DNA of 64,000 nt, taken from NCBI GenBank assembly GCA_027489065.1, contig JAIYAM010000001.1:1-64000 (forward strand). The letters are read 5' to 3'. A model generated the notes under the pieces. That model had not been told where the DNA came from. It was given only the letters and a program-made list of their open reading frames with translations, and did not search any database. Both the position numbers and the translations under genes were made by a program. The stretch is from Erythrobacteraceae bacterium. GTDB lineage: Bacteria; Pseudomonadota; Alphaproteobacteria; Sphingomonadales; Sphingomonadaceae. This document shows positions 52,960-62,923 of the stretch, piece after piece (the first letter of the stretch is position 1; each line of letters opens with the position of its first letter).

Positions 52960-54468
52960 ATGATCATGGCCACCATCCACCCCAGCCGAAGACCAGCCGG
53001 ATTGGCCGCCCTGTGCGCGGCGCTGCTGCTGTCGGGCTGTGTGTCGGCCGGCCCGGTTCGCCCCGCCGAGGTGGCCGTGCCCGCTGCGTTCGAGGGCGAG
53101 CGCGGCGCCCTTCCGGTCGCAGAGCTCGACCGCTGGTGGACGACATATCGCGACCCTCAGCTCGGCCAGCTGATCGAGACGGCGCTCGCGCGCAGCACCG
53201 ACGCGCGCGCTGCGGCGGCCCGCCTGCAGGAGGCGCGTGCGATCCGGCGCGGGGCGCTGACCGACTATGGACCGCAGGGCAATCTGCAGATCGGCGCGCA
53301 GGGACAGGACACCCAGATCCTGCGCGGCGGCGACTTCGGGCTCGGCAACGCGCCCGGCACGCCCGGCCAGGGAGGCGGGCAGGACGACCAGAACCCCTTC
53401 GTCCAGCAGGGCCTCGTCAAATCGGGCAATATCGGCTTCGACGTGTCATGGGAGCTCGACCTGTTCGGCCGTCAGGGCGCGGCGCGGCGCGAGGCCGACG
53501 CGACCCTCGCCGCCGAGCGCTTCGTTTACGAGGCGACGCGGGCGAGCCTCGCCGCGCAGGTCGCCGATGCCCTGTTCGCCTCGCGTGGTCTCGCGCTGGA
53601 ACGCGAGGATGCCCAAGTGACGCTGCGCATCCAGCAACAGCTGCGCGCCACGGCCGTCCTGCGCGCGGAACGCGGGCTCGGTGCGGGATCGGAGGTGGCG
53701 CGGATCGATGCCGACCTCGCCGCTGCCGAAGCCGAGCTGGCCCGCCTCGACGCCGAGATCCAGGCCAATGCCCGCGCCCTGCTGGTGCTGACCGGCACTC
53801 CTTTCGAAGCCACCGCCTCGCTGCCGCTCGAACCGCTGCTCACCGCGCTCCCCGCGACCCCCGACGCGCTGCCCGGCGAACTGCTCGCCCGCCGCCCGGA
53901 AATCCGCGAGGCGCAGGCGCGGCTCGCAGCTGCGGCCGGACGGCTGCGGCTCGACGAGCTCGCCTTCTTCCCGCGCGTCACCCTCAACCCCGGCGTCGGT
54001 CTCAGCGACAGCCGGGGCGGCATCTTCGACGCGACGAGCCTCGTGTGGACCATCGCCGCCGGCCTCACCGCCCCGATCCTCGACCGGCCGCGCCTCGCCG
54101 CGCAGCTGCGCGGGCAAGAGGCGCGGACCGAGCAGGCGGTGGTCGCCTATGAGCGCGCCGTCCAGACCGCCTTTTCCGAAAGCGATCAGGCGCTGGTCCG
54201 GCTCGCCGCCGACCGCCGCCGCGTGGCGACCCTCCGGAGCGGCGAAGCCCAGGCGCAGCGCGCATTCGAAGCGGCGCAGCAGCTCTATGCGCGCGGGTTG
54301 ACCGACCTGCCCACCTTGCTCGACGCCGAGCGCGCCTATCGCAACAGCCGCACCGGCGCGATCCAGGCACAGGTGCAGGCGCTGCGCCGTTCGGTGCAGG
54401 TTTTCAACGCCCTCGGCGGTGGCTGGAGCCCCGCCCAGGACCCCTCTCAGGATCAGGACACCCCATGA
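52960..54468 (+). CDS. NodT-type outer membrane efflux lipoprotein (RND system)
   Basis: LCAALLLSGCVSAGPVRP lipobox; ELDRWWTTYRDPQLGQLIETALARSTD. Confidence 0.93.
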   Translation: MIMATIHPSRRPAGLAALCAALLLSGCVSAGPVRPAEVAVPAAFEGERGALPVAELDRWWTTYRDPQLGQLIETALARSTDARAAAARLQEARAIRRGALTDYGPQGNLQIGAQGQDTQILRGGDFGLGNAPGTPGQGGGQDDQNPFVQQGLVKSGNIGFDVSWELDLFGRQGAARREADATLAAERFVYEATRASLAAQVADALFASRGLALEREDAQVTLRIQQQLRATAVLRAERGLGAGSEVARIDADLAAAEAELARLDAEIQANARALLVLTGTPFEATASLPLEPLLTALPATPDALPGELLARRPEIREAQARLAAAAGRLRLDELAFFPRVTLNPGVGLSDSRGGIFDATSLVWTIAAGLTAPILDRPRLAAQLRGQEARTEQAVVAYERAVQTAFSESDQALVRLAADRRRVATLRSGEAQAQRAFEAAQQLYARGLTDLPTLLDAERAYRNSRTGAIQAQVQALRRSVQVFNALGGGWSPAQDPSQDQDTP

Positions 54469-55574
54469 ATCGTCGCGCAGGCGCCCTTCTCGGCGCGCTC
54501 CTTCTGCTTGTAGGCTGCAACAGCGGCGCCGAGGTCCGCGAGGAGACCCCGCAGGATCAGGCGCGCGCGGTGCGGGTCGCCGCGGTGACCACGCGCCCGC
54601 TCGAAGTGGCGATCAGCGCTTCGGGCCGGCTCGTTCCGCGCGAGGAAGCCGCGGTCGGCTCGGAACTCGCCGGCTACCGCGTCGCGCAGGTGTTCGCCGA
54701 GGAAGGCGACGTCGTGCGCCGGGGCGCGGTGCTGGCCCGGCTCGACCCTGCGCTGCTCGACGCGGAGATTGCGCGGGCCAGAGCCGAAGTCGCCCGGGCC
54801 GACGCGACCGCCGCCCGCGCGCGGCTCGAGGCGGAGCGGGTCCGCGGGCTCGACGGATCGGGCGTCCTCTCGCAGGAAGCGATCGACCAGCGCCGGATCG
54901 CGCAGCGTGAAAGCGACGCAGGCCTCGCTGCCGCCCGCGCCCAGCTTCAGGATCTCACCACCCGCCGCGCGCGCCTGACGCTGCGCGCGCCGGTCGGCGG
55001 CACGATCATCGCCCGCAACGTCGCCCCCGGCGGCATTTCCGGCGCCGGAACCGATCCGCTGTTCCGGATCGCCCGCGACAGCCTGATCGAGCTGGCCGCC
55101 GAGGTCACCGAGGCCGATCTTGCGCGCATCGCGCCCGGCGCGCCCGTGCAGGTGTCCCTGCCCGCAGGGAGCATGGTGACGGGCGAGGTCCGCTCCATCC
55201 AGCCGCGGATCGAGGAGGCGAACCAGCTCGGCATGGTGCGCGTCGGCCTGCCGGTGCGGCCCGATCTGCGCGCGGGCGGCACGGCGACGGCGCGCTTCGC
55301 GGGCACGGCGCGCAATGTCCTCGCGGTGCCCGAAGCGGCGATTCAGTACGGCGCGCGCGGGCCTTCGGTGATGATCCTCGCGCCCGGCAACCGCGCCCGC
55401 CGCGTCGCGGTCCGCACGGGCACCCGCGCGGGCGGATATGTCGAGCTGCTGGAGGGTCCCAAGCCCGGCACGCAGGTGCTGCTGAGCGGCGCGGCCTTCG
55501 TCCTCGAAGGCGATCTCGTCAGGCCTGTCGTCGGCAGCCCCAAGCAAGCGGCCAAGGGAGCCGCCAAGCCGTGA
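54465..55574 (+). CDS. Efflux RND transporter periplasmic adaptor subunit
   Basis: Lipoprotein N-term LLLLVGCNSG; VGSELAGYRVAQVFAEEGDVVRRGAVLARLD. Confidence 0.93.
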   Translation: MNRRAGALLGALLLLVGCNSGAEVREETPQDQARAVRVAAVTTRPLEVAISASGRLVPREEAAVGSELAGYRVAQVFAEEGDVVRRGAVLARLDPALLDAEIARARAEVARADATAARARLEAERVRGLDGSGVLSQEAIDQRRIAQRESDAGLAAARAQLQDLTTRRARLTLRAPVGGTIIARNVAPGGISGAGTDPLFRIARDSLIELAAEVTEADLARIAPGAPVQVSLPAGSMVTGEVRSIQPRIEEANQLGMVRVGLPVRPDLRAGGTATARFAGTARNVLAVPEAAIQYGARGPSVMILAPGNRARRVAVRTGTRAGGYVELLEGPKPGTQVLLSGAAFVLEGDLVRPVVGSPKQAAKGAAKP

Positions 55575-58500
55575 GCCTGCGTATCTCCGCCTGGGCGATC
55601 CGCAACCCGATCCCCGTCTCCGTGCTGTTCATCGCGCTCGCGCTGGCCGGGGTCGCGTCCTATTTCATGCTGGCGGTCAAGCAGTTCCCGGACGTCAGCT
55701 TCCCGGTGGTGCAGGTCACCGTCACCCAGAACGGCGCCGCGCCGGGCGAATTGGAGACGCAGGTCACCCGCCCGGTCGAGGACGCGGTCGCGGGGATTGC
55801 GGGGGTCAAGACGGTGCAGTCCACCGTGGTGCTCGGCGCCTCGACCACCTCGATCGAATTCAAGATCGGCGAGAACGAGCAGAAGGTGACCGACGAGGTC
55901 CGCACCCGCATCGCCCAGATCCGCGCCAATCTCCCGCGCGACATCGACGAGCCGATCGTCCAGCGGCTCGACGTCACCAATGCGCCGATCGCGACTTGGG
56001 CCGTCTCGGCGCCCTCGATGAGCGCAGAACAGCTCTCGTGGTTCATCGACAATGATCTGACGCGCCGCCTTCAGGGGCTGCCGGGGGTAGCCGAGGTCAG
56101 CCGCATCGGCGGGGTCAGCCGCGAGATCAACGTAACGCTCGACCTCGAACGCATGCGCGGGCTCGGGCTGACCGCGCCGGAGGTCAATCAGGCGCTGACC
56201 CGCTTCAATGTCGACGCGCCGGGCGGCACCTCCCGCGTCGGCGCGCGCGAGCAGACGATCCGCGTGCTGGGCGAGGCCGAGACGATCGACGCCCTGCGCG
56301 CCCTGACCATCCCGACCGGGCAGGGACGACAGGTGCGCCTGTCCGACGTCGCCTCGATCGGGCCGGGCGCTGCCGAGGAGCGCAGTTTCGCACGCCTCGA
56401 CGGGCGCCCGGTGGTCGGCTTTCAGGTCAACAAGACCAATCAGGCGAGCGACATCGCGGTGGAAGACGCGGTGATGGAGGCGCTCGAAAAGCTCCAGACC
56501 GAGCGCCGCGACATCCGGATCACCAAGCTGGTCTCCACCGTCGACGAGACTCGCGCCAGCTTTGCAGCGACGGTGAGCGTGCTGATCGAAGGCATGATCC
56601 TCGCAGCGCTGGTGGTGTTCGTGTTCCTGCGCGACTGGCGGGCCACCGCGGTCGCCGCCGTCGCCATGCCGCTCTCGCTGGTGCCGACCTTCACCTTCAT
56701 GCTGTGGTTCGGCTTCAGCCTCAACATCGTGACGCTGCTCGCGCTCACGCTGGTGATCGGCATTCTGGTCGACGACGCGATCGTCGAGGTCGAGAACATC
56801 GAAAAGCGGATCGAGCGCGGGGAATCGCCTTACAAGGCCGCCCTGTTCGGGGCTGACGAGATCGGCCTCGCCGTGGTGGCGACCACCATGACGATCGTCG
56901 TGGTCTTCGTGCCGGTGTCCTTCATGGGCGGCATGGCGGGGCAATACTTCCGCGAGTTCGGCCTGACGGTCGCCGTCTCGGTGCTGCTCTCGCTGCTGGT
57001 CGCGCGGCTGGTGACGCCGCTGATGGCGGCCTACTTCCTCAAGGACAAGCCGCGCCACACCGAGCGCAAGCCCTTCGAGGGCCGCTACCGCCGGACCCTC
57101 GACTGGGCGCTCGACCACCGCTGGCTGTCGGTCGGCCTCGGCGGCCTGTTCTTTGCCGGATCGCTGTTTCTCGCCTCGCTGCTGCCGACCGCCTTCGTCC
57201 CGAGCACCGACACCGGGTACCTGTATCTCAAGCTCGAAGGCTCGCCCGGCTCCACGGCAAGGAGCATGGAGGAGATCGTACAGGACACCACCCGCATCCT
57301 GCGGCGCGAACCCGACGTTGCCAGCGTCTTCGCGCAGGTCGGCTCGACGGCGAGCGCTGGGCCGGACCTTGGCGCGGCGGGCGTGACCGACGGCACCATC
57401 ACGGTCGTGCTGAAAAAGGACCGCGCGCTTACCTCGGACGCGTTCAAGCAGCGCATCCGCCCGCTCCTGCGCCTCGTGCCGGATGCGCGGGTGACGACGC
57501 AGGGCGGCTTCGGCGCGACGGATGTCGAGATCATCCTCGCCAGCAACGACGGCGATGCCTTGCAGGTCGCGGCCGACCGGGTGCAGCGCGAGATGCGCCA
57601 GCTGCGGGTCATCAGCGACGTGCGCACCAGCACCCCGGCTCCGGGCGGGGAGCTCATCATCCGCCCGCGGCCCGCCGACGCGGCGCGCCTCAACGTCACC
57701 TCCGACGCGCTTGCAGGAATCGTGCGGGTCGCCACGATCGGCGATATCGACGCCAATGTGCCCAAGCTTTCGGAAGGCGAACGCCGCATCCCGATCCGCG
57801 TCCGGCTGCCCGAAGGCGCCCAGAGCGACCTTGCGGTGCTCGGATCGCTGCAGGTGCCCACCAGCGACGGCCGCACCACCGCGCTTTCGGCGGTGGCGGA
57901 CCTGAGCTTCGAGCCCGGCCCGGCGCAGATCCAGCGCTTCAACCGGGAACGCCGCATCGCGGTTCAGGCCGACCTCAACGGCGCGCAGCTCGGCACCGCG
58001 CTGGAGGCGATCGGCGCGCTGCCGGCGCTCAATGATCTGCCGACCGGGGTTCGTCAGGCGGTCTATGGCGAGGCGGCCGACCTTGCGGATCTCCAGAAGA
58101 ACTTCGGGCTCGCGATTGCGGCAGGCGTGCTGCTGATCGTGGGCGTGCTGATCCTGCTGTTCCGCAGCTTCTTCCTGCCCGTCACCATCCTGTCGGCGCT
58201 GCCGCTGTCGGTCGGCGGGGCTTTCCTTGCCCTGCTGGTCACGGGCCTGTCGCTGAGCCTCCCGGCGATGATCGGCTTCCTGATGCTGCTCGGCCTTGCG
58301 GCCAAGAACTCGATCCTGCTCGTCGAATTCGCCATCGAGCGCGAGCGCGAGGGGGCTTCGCAGCGCGAGGCGATCATCGCCGCGTGCCGCGAACGCGCGC
58401 GCCCGATCATCATGACGACGCTGGCGATGATGGTCGGCATGCTGCCCACCGCGCTGGCGATCGGCGAAGGTGCCGCGTTCCGCCAGCCGATGGCCGTGGC

Positions 58501-58666
58501 GGTGATCGGCGGGCTGATCTCCTCGACCCTGCTCAGCCTCGTGCTGGTCCCGGTCGTCTACGAGATCATCGACGACATCGAGCGGCGGATCAAACCGCGA
58601 CTGGCCCGCCTCGTCACCACCCCGCCGGAGGGTTCCGATCGGCTCGATCCCGAAGCAGCGGTCTAG
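55571..58666 (+). CDS. Efflux RND transporter permease subunit
   Basis: 1031 aa; VTQNGAAPGELETQVTRPVEDAVAGIAGVK; GILVDDAIVEVENIEKRIERGESP; twelve-TM RND architecture. Confidence 0.96.
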   Translation: MSLRISAWAIRNPIPVSVLFIALALAGVASYFMLAVKQFPDVSFPVVQVTVTQNGAAPGELETQVTRPVEDAVAGIAGVKTVQSTVVLGASTTSIEFKIGENEQKVTDEVRTRIAQIRANLPRDIDEPIVQRLDVTNAPIATWAVSAPSMSAEQLSWFIDNDLTRRLQGLPGVAEVSRIGGVSREINVTLDLERMRGLGLTAPEVNQALTRFNVDAPGGTSRVGAREQTIRVLGEAETIDALRALTIPTGQGRQVRLSDVASIGPGAAEERSFARLDGRPVVGFQVNKTNQASDIAVEDAVMEALEKLQTERRDIRITKLVSTVDETRASFAATVSVLIEGMILAALVVFVFLRDWRATAVAAVAMPLSLVPTFTFMLWFGFSLNIVTLLALTLVIGILVDDAIVEVENIEKRIERGESPYKAALFGADEIGLAVVATTMTIVVVFVPVSFMGGMAGQYFREFGLTVAVSVLLSLLVARLVTPLMAAYFLKDKPRHTERKPFEGRYRRTLDWALDHRWLSVGLGGLFFAGSLFLASLLPTAFVPSTDTGYLYLKLEGSPGSTARSMEEIVQDTTRILRREPDVASVFAQVGSTASAGPDLGAAGVTDGTITVVLKKDRALTSDAFKQRIRPLLRLVPDARVTTQGGFGATDVEIILASNDGDALQVAADRVQREMRQLRVISDVRTSTPAPGGELIIRPRPADAARLNVTSDALAGIVRVATIGDIDANVPKLSEGERRIPIRVRLPEGAQSDLAVLGSLQVPTSDGRTTALSAVADLSFEPGPAQIQRFNRERRIAVQADLNGAQLGTALEAIGALPALNDLPTGVRQAVYGEAADLADLQKNFGLAIAAGVLLIVGVLILLFRSFFLPVTILSALPLSVGGAFLALLVTGLSLSLPAMIGFLMLLGLAAKNSILLVEFAIEREREGASQREAIIAACRERARPIIMTTLAMMVGMLPTALAIGEGAAFRQPMAVAVIGGLISSTLLSLVLVPVVYEIIDDIERRIKPRLARLVTTPPEGSDRLDPEAAV

Positions 58667-58684
58667 GACAAGGCCGGACCCGCT

Positions 58685-60547
58685 CTAGGCGGCCTCGATC
58701 GATTCGAGCAGCGCGCCTGCCGCGAGCCACGTCTCTTCGGCGGCGGCGAGGCTGTCGGCGGCGCGGGCGCGCTTGGTGAGCAGGGCCTGCATCGCGTTGC
58801 CCGATGGTCCGCCGGCCTTGCCGCTCAGCGCGAGGATTTCGGCGTCGAGCGCCTCCACCTCGGCGGTAAGGCGGGCGATCGCGGCTTCGGCCTTGCCGAG
58901 GTCGGACTGGGCCGCGCGCATATCGCCGCCTGAACCGGCACCGCGCGCGCCCTTCCCCTTGCCGCCGCCTGCGCCCTTGGGCTGGTTGCGGCCGAGGATG
59001 AAGTCGATGTAGTCCTCCATGCTCCCGTCATATTCGCGCGCCGTCCCGCCATCGACCAGCACCAGCCGGTCGGAGGTCAGTTCGACCATGTGGCGATCGT
59101 GGCTGATGAGGATCACCGCGCCCGAATAGGTGTTGAGCGCCTGGATCAGCGCCTCGCGCGCGTCGACATCGAGGTGGTTTGTCGGCTCGTCGAGGATCAG
59201 GAGATGCGGCGCGTCGCGGGTGATGAGCGCCAGCGCCAGCCGCGCGCGCTCTCCGCCCGACAGCTTGTCGACCCGCTGGTTGGCGCGCGGACCGGAGAAG
59301 CCGAACCGCCCCAATTGCGCACGGATGGCACCCTGCGAGGCGCCCTCCATCGCGCGGTTCATCAGATCGAGCGGGGTGTCCTCGCCTGCCAGTTCCTCGA
59401 CCTGATACTGGGTGAAGTAGCCGACCTTGAGCTTGCCCGGCGCATTGACCGCGCCTTCGGCGGGCGCGAGCTGCGAGGCGAGCAGGCGGGCGAGCGTGGT
59501 CTTGCCGTTGCCGTTGCGGCCCAGCAGCGCGATGCGGTCGTCCGCCTCGATGCGGAAGTTCAGCCGCTTGAGGATCGGCGGCGCTTCGCCATAGCCGACC
59601 GCCGCCTGTTCCAGCGTGATCATCGGCGACTTCAAAGCCGCCGGATCGGGGAAGTCGAAGCTCAGCGAGGGATCTTCCATCAGCGCCGCGATGGGCTGCA
59701 TCTTGGCGAGCATCTTGGCACGCGACTGCGCCTGCTTGGCGGTCGAGGCGCGGGCAGAGTTGCGCGCGACATAATCCTGAAGCCGCGCGCGCTGCGCGTC
59801 CTGCGAGGCCTTCGCCGCCGCCAGCTGCGCGGCGCGTTCCGCGCGCTGCTTCTCGAAGGCGTCATAGCCGCCCGGATAGAGCGTCAGCTGTCCGCCCTGC
59901 AGGTGCAGGATGTGATCGACCACCTTGTTGAGGAGGTCGCGTTCGTGGCTGATGACGACCAGAGTGGCAGGATAGGACTTGAGGAAGTTCTCCAGCCACA
60001 GCGTCGCTTCGAGGTCGAGGTGGTTCGACGGCTCGTCGAGCAGCAGGATGTCCGGCTCGGAGAACAGCAGCGCACCCAGCGCGATGCGCATCTTCCAGCC
60101 GCCCGAGAAGCTGTCGACCGGGCGCTGCTGCATTTCCTCGTCGAAGCCGAGGCCGCTGAGGATCTTCGCCGCGCGCGCCGGCGCGCTGTAGGCGTCGATC
60201 GCCAGCAGGCGTTCGTGCACGTCGCCCATGCGGTCCATGTCGGTGCAGGTTTCCAGCTCAGCGAGCAGCGCGGCGCGCTCGGTCGCCGAGGCGAGGACGA
60301 CCTCCTCGGGGGTCATGTTGCCGTGGGGCGCTTCCTGCGCGATGTAGCCGATCCTGGCGCGCGAGGGCTTGGAGATTTCGCCGTCGTCCGGCTCGATCTC
60401 GCCGATCAGCGCCTTCATCAGCGTCGACTTGCCCGCGCCGTTGCGCCCGATCAGCCCGACGCGCGCGCCCACCGGCACGGTCGCGCTGGCGCGCTCGAGA
60501 ATGGCACGGCCGCCAAGCCGCACGGTGACGTTGTCGATGGTAAGCAT
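58685..60547 (-). CDS. ABC-F family ATPase (two ABC domains, no TM)
   Basis: LIGRNGAGKSTLMKALIGE; LLLDEPSNHLDLEATLWLENFL; LLGRNGNGKTTLARLLA; LSGGERARLALALI; LILDEPTNHLDVDAREAL. Confidence 0.95.
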   Translation of the reverse strand: MLTIDNVTVRLGGRAILERASATVPVGARVGLIGRNGAGKSTLMKALIGEIEPDDGEISKPSRARIGYIAQEAPHGNMTPEEVVLASATERAALLAELETCTDMDRMGDVHERLLAIDAYSAPARAAKILSGLGFDEEMQQRPVDSFSGGWKMRIALGALLFSEPDILLLDEPSNHLDLEATLWLENFLKSYPATLVVISHERDLLNKVVDHILHLQGGQLTLYPGGYDAFEKQRAERAAQLAAAKASQDAQRARLQDYVARNSARASTAKQAQSRAKMLAKMQPIAALMEDPSLSFDFPDPAALKSPMITLEQAAVGYGEAPPILKRLNFRIEADDRIALLGRNGNGKTTLARLLASQLAPAEGAVNAPGKLKVGYFTQYQVEELAGEDTPLDLMNRAMEGASQGAIRAQLGRFGFSGPRANQRVDKLSGGERARLALALITRDAPHLLILDEPTNHLDVDAREALIQALNTYSGAVILISHDRHMVELTSDRLVLVDGGTAREYDGSMEDYIDFILGRNQPKGAGGGKGKGARGAGSGGDMRAAQSDLGKAEAAIARLTAEVEALDAEILALSGKAGGPSGNAMQALLTKRARAADSLAAAEETWLAAGALLESIEAA

Positions 60548-60642
60548 GGGCGCGCCCTTAACAGGCTCTGGCGACCCGCCCAAAGGAATTCCCGCGACCA
60601 CCGCGAAAACGGGCCTGTTGATTTGGCGCGCGATAGACTAGG

Positions 60643-60803
60643 GTGAGGCCTCACTTGCCTGTCCCCAGACCCCCTCAGGGTGGTCGCAGACAAGCCCCAG
60701 CGGTCCGCAAGGGACCTCCAAACCCCCCGTCGAAGCGGGATTTCCCGCCGAATTTCGATCAAGAGCCGCGCTGCGATTCGCACCCCGGCAGGAGCAATAC
60801 ACC
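60643..60803 (+). ncRNA. Candidate structured 5' leader of the DUF6481 gene
   Basis: GTGAGGCCTCAC palindrome, GGTCC-gcaag-GGACC, CCCG-tcgaag-CGGG hairpins in a 160-nt non-coding stretch. Confidence 0.3.
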
Positions 60804-61148
60804 ATGAAGGGCTACAAGGCGCCGAGCTTCCAGGACAGGGCTGCGGCCTCGTCGCAGGCGAAGGAAAAGGCTCTGGCGAAGATGAAGGCCGCCCCCCAGC
60901 CGGACGAAGCCGAACTGGCCCAGCGGGCCGCACGGCGCATCGAGCGCGAGGCGCAGGCCGAAGCCAAGGCCGCCAAAGCCCGGCAGGCGCGCGAGGACAA
61001 GCAGCGCCTCGCCGACGAGAAGCGGGCAGAAGCGAAGGCGGAAGAAGCCCGGCTGGCAGAGGCTGCGGCGCCTCCTCCGCAGCGCAGCGAAGCCGAGCTG
61101 AAGGCGGCGCGCGACGCCCGTTATGCCGCCCGCAAGAGCCGCAAGTGA
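60804..61148 (+). CDS. DUF6481-like small charged coiled-coil protein
   Basis: MKGYKAPSFQDRAAASSQAKEKALAKMKA...KAARDARYAARKSRK. Confidence 0.75.
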   Translation: MKGYKAPSFQDRAAASSQAKEKALAKMKAAPQPDEAELAQRAARRIEREAQAEAKAAKARQAREDKQRLADEKRAEAKAEEARLAEAAAPPPQRSEAELKAARDARYAARKSRK

Positions 61149-61158
61149 TCCGCACCAC

Positions 61159-62304
61159 ATGAAGCTGCGGAACTTCGACGTCGCGGCCTTCCTGCGCGAT
61201 TTCTGGCAGCAGAAGCCGCTGCTGATCCGCTCGGCCTGGGAGGATTGGTCCAACCCGGTCGAACCGGACGAGTTGGCGGGTCTGGCCTGCGAACCACTCG
61301 TCGAATCCCGCATCATCACCCACCGCGATCACGCATGGGAACTGGAGCACGGCCCGGTTCCGGAGACCCGCTTCGCCAAGGCGGGCCGCGATCCGTGGAC
61401 CTTGCTGGTGCAATCGGTCGACCATCATTTCGCCAGCGTCTCCGCGCTGCTCGATCCGTTCCGCTTCGTGCCCAATTGGCGGATCGACGACGTGATGGTG
61501 AGCTATGCGGTGGACGGCGGCGGCGTGGGCGCGCATTTCGATCACTACGACGTGTTCCTGGTCCAGGGTCTGGGCCGGCGGCGGTGGGAGATCGGCGCGC
61601 TGTGCGATGACGATACGCCGCTTCTCCCGCATGACGGGCTGCGCCTGCTCGCCGATTTCCGCGCCACCGAGGAATGGATCCTCGAGCCAGGCGACATCCT
61701 CTACGTTCCGCCGCGCTTTGCGCACCGGGGCACGGCAGTCGGCGATGATTGCATGACCTATTCGATCGGCTTCAGGGCGCCCTCGCGCGCTGAACTGATC
61801 GAGGCCTGGGCCGACGACATGGTCCCGGACCTTTCCGACAGCGACCGCTATGGCGACCCGGATCTGCTGGAGCAGGCCAACCCCGGCGAGATCGAGCCCG
61901 ACGCGATTGCGCGGCTGCAAGGCATGATTGCCGAGACGCTACATGATCGCGATCGCTTCGTTCGCTGGTTCGGCCAGTACAACACCGCACCCAAGAACCC
62001 CGAGATCGACTGGCGGCCCGAGCATCCCGTCGAAGCCGACGATATCGCCCGGCAGCTTGCGGCAGGCGCGCCTTTGCTCCGCAATCCCGCCAGCCGCTTC
62101 GCCTTCGTTCGCGAAACCGGATCGTCGATCATGCTGTTCGCCGACGGGGATGCCTATATGTGCACCGGCGCAGCAGCGCAGTTCGCGCAGGCGATCTGCG
62201 GCGAGCCGCGCATTGTCGCGGCGCCCGATAGCCCCGACGATACGCTGGAGCTGATCGCCGCGCTCTACAATGCGGGCAGCCTCGCTTTCGACGTAGAGGA
62301 CTAG
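61159..62304 (+). CDS. Cupin/JmjC-type ribosomal protein L16 arginine hydroxylase-like (RoxA/YcfD family)
   Basis: [73 protein letters not shown]. Confidence 0.88.
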   Translation: MKLRNFDVAAFLRDFWQQKPLLIRSAWEDWSNPVEPDELAGLACEPLVESRIITHRDHAWELEHGPVPETRFAKAGRDPWTLLVQSVDHHFASVSALLDPFRFVPNWRIDDVMVSYAVDGGGVGAHFDHYDVFLVQGLGRRRWEIGALCDDDTPLLPHDGLRLLADFRATEEWILEPGDILYVPPRFAHRGTAVGDDCMTYSIGFRAPSRAELIEAWADDMVPDLSDSDRYGDPDLLEQANPGEIEPDAIARLQGMIAETLHDRDRFVRWFGQYNTAPKNPEIDWRPEHPVEADDIARQLAAGAPLLRNPASRFAFVRETGSSIMLFADGDAYMCTGAAAQFAQAICGEPRIVAAPDSPDDTLELIAALYNAGSLAFDVED

Positions 62305-62849
62305 GCCGAAGTCTCGAGGAAGGCGCCCGGCGCAATGTCCGCGACCGTCCAGTCGCCGATCGACCAGCGCACCAGACGCAAGGTCGGCAGCCCCACGGCC
62401 GCGGTCATCCGCCGCACCTGCCGGTTGCGCCCTTCGCGGATCGTGATCCTGAGCCAGTTGTCGGGAACGGACTTGCGCTCGCGGATCGGAGGATCGCGCG
62501 GCCACAGGTCCGGCGCGTCGATGCGGGCGACCACGGCGGGGAGCGTCGGCCCGTCCTTGAGCGTGACGCCCTGTCGAAGGCGTTCAAGATCCTGCTCCTG
62601 CGGATCGCCTTCGACCTGCACGAGGTAGGTCTTGGGCATCTTGAAGCGCGGGTCGGCGATCCGTGCCTGAAGCCGCCCGTCGTCGCACAGCAACAGCAGG
62701 CCCTCGCTATCCCGATCGAGCCGCCCGGCGGGATACACGCCCTTGACCGCAATGAAGTCCGACAGGGTCGAACGCGCCGTCGGCGATCCCTTGTCGGTGA
62801 ATTGCGACAGCACGCCGAAGGGTTTGTTGAACAGGAGCAGCCGAGCCAT
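62301..62849 (-). CDS. Pseudouridine synthase (RluE-like, RsuA family)
   Basis: [59 protein letters not shown]. Confidence 0.92.
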   Translation of the reverse strand: MARLLLFNKPFGVLSQFTDKGSPTARSTLSDFIAVKGVYPAGRLDRDSEGLLLLCDDGRLQARIADPRFKMPKTYLVQVEGDPQEQDLERLRQGVTLKDGPTLPAVVARIDAPDLWPRDPPIRERKSVPDNWLRITIREGRNRQVRRMTAAVGLPTLRLVRWSIGDWTVADIAPGAFLETSA

Positions 62850-62923
62850 CGCCTGTCCTTACCGGGCGCCGGCAGCTCTGTCTCCATGCTCCGTCCGCGC
62901 AGCGCGGACCGCGCCTGGGTGCA

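Noticed and set aside
60667-60677. Possible isolated copy of the 11-bp unit (cagaccccctc) in the DUF6481 leader
   Set aside because: Single copy, no register and no parS nearby; expected by chance in GC-rich DNA.
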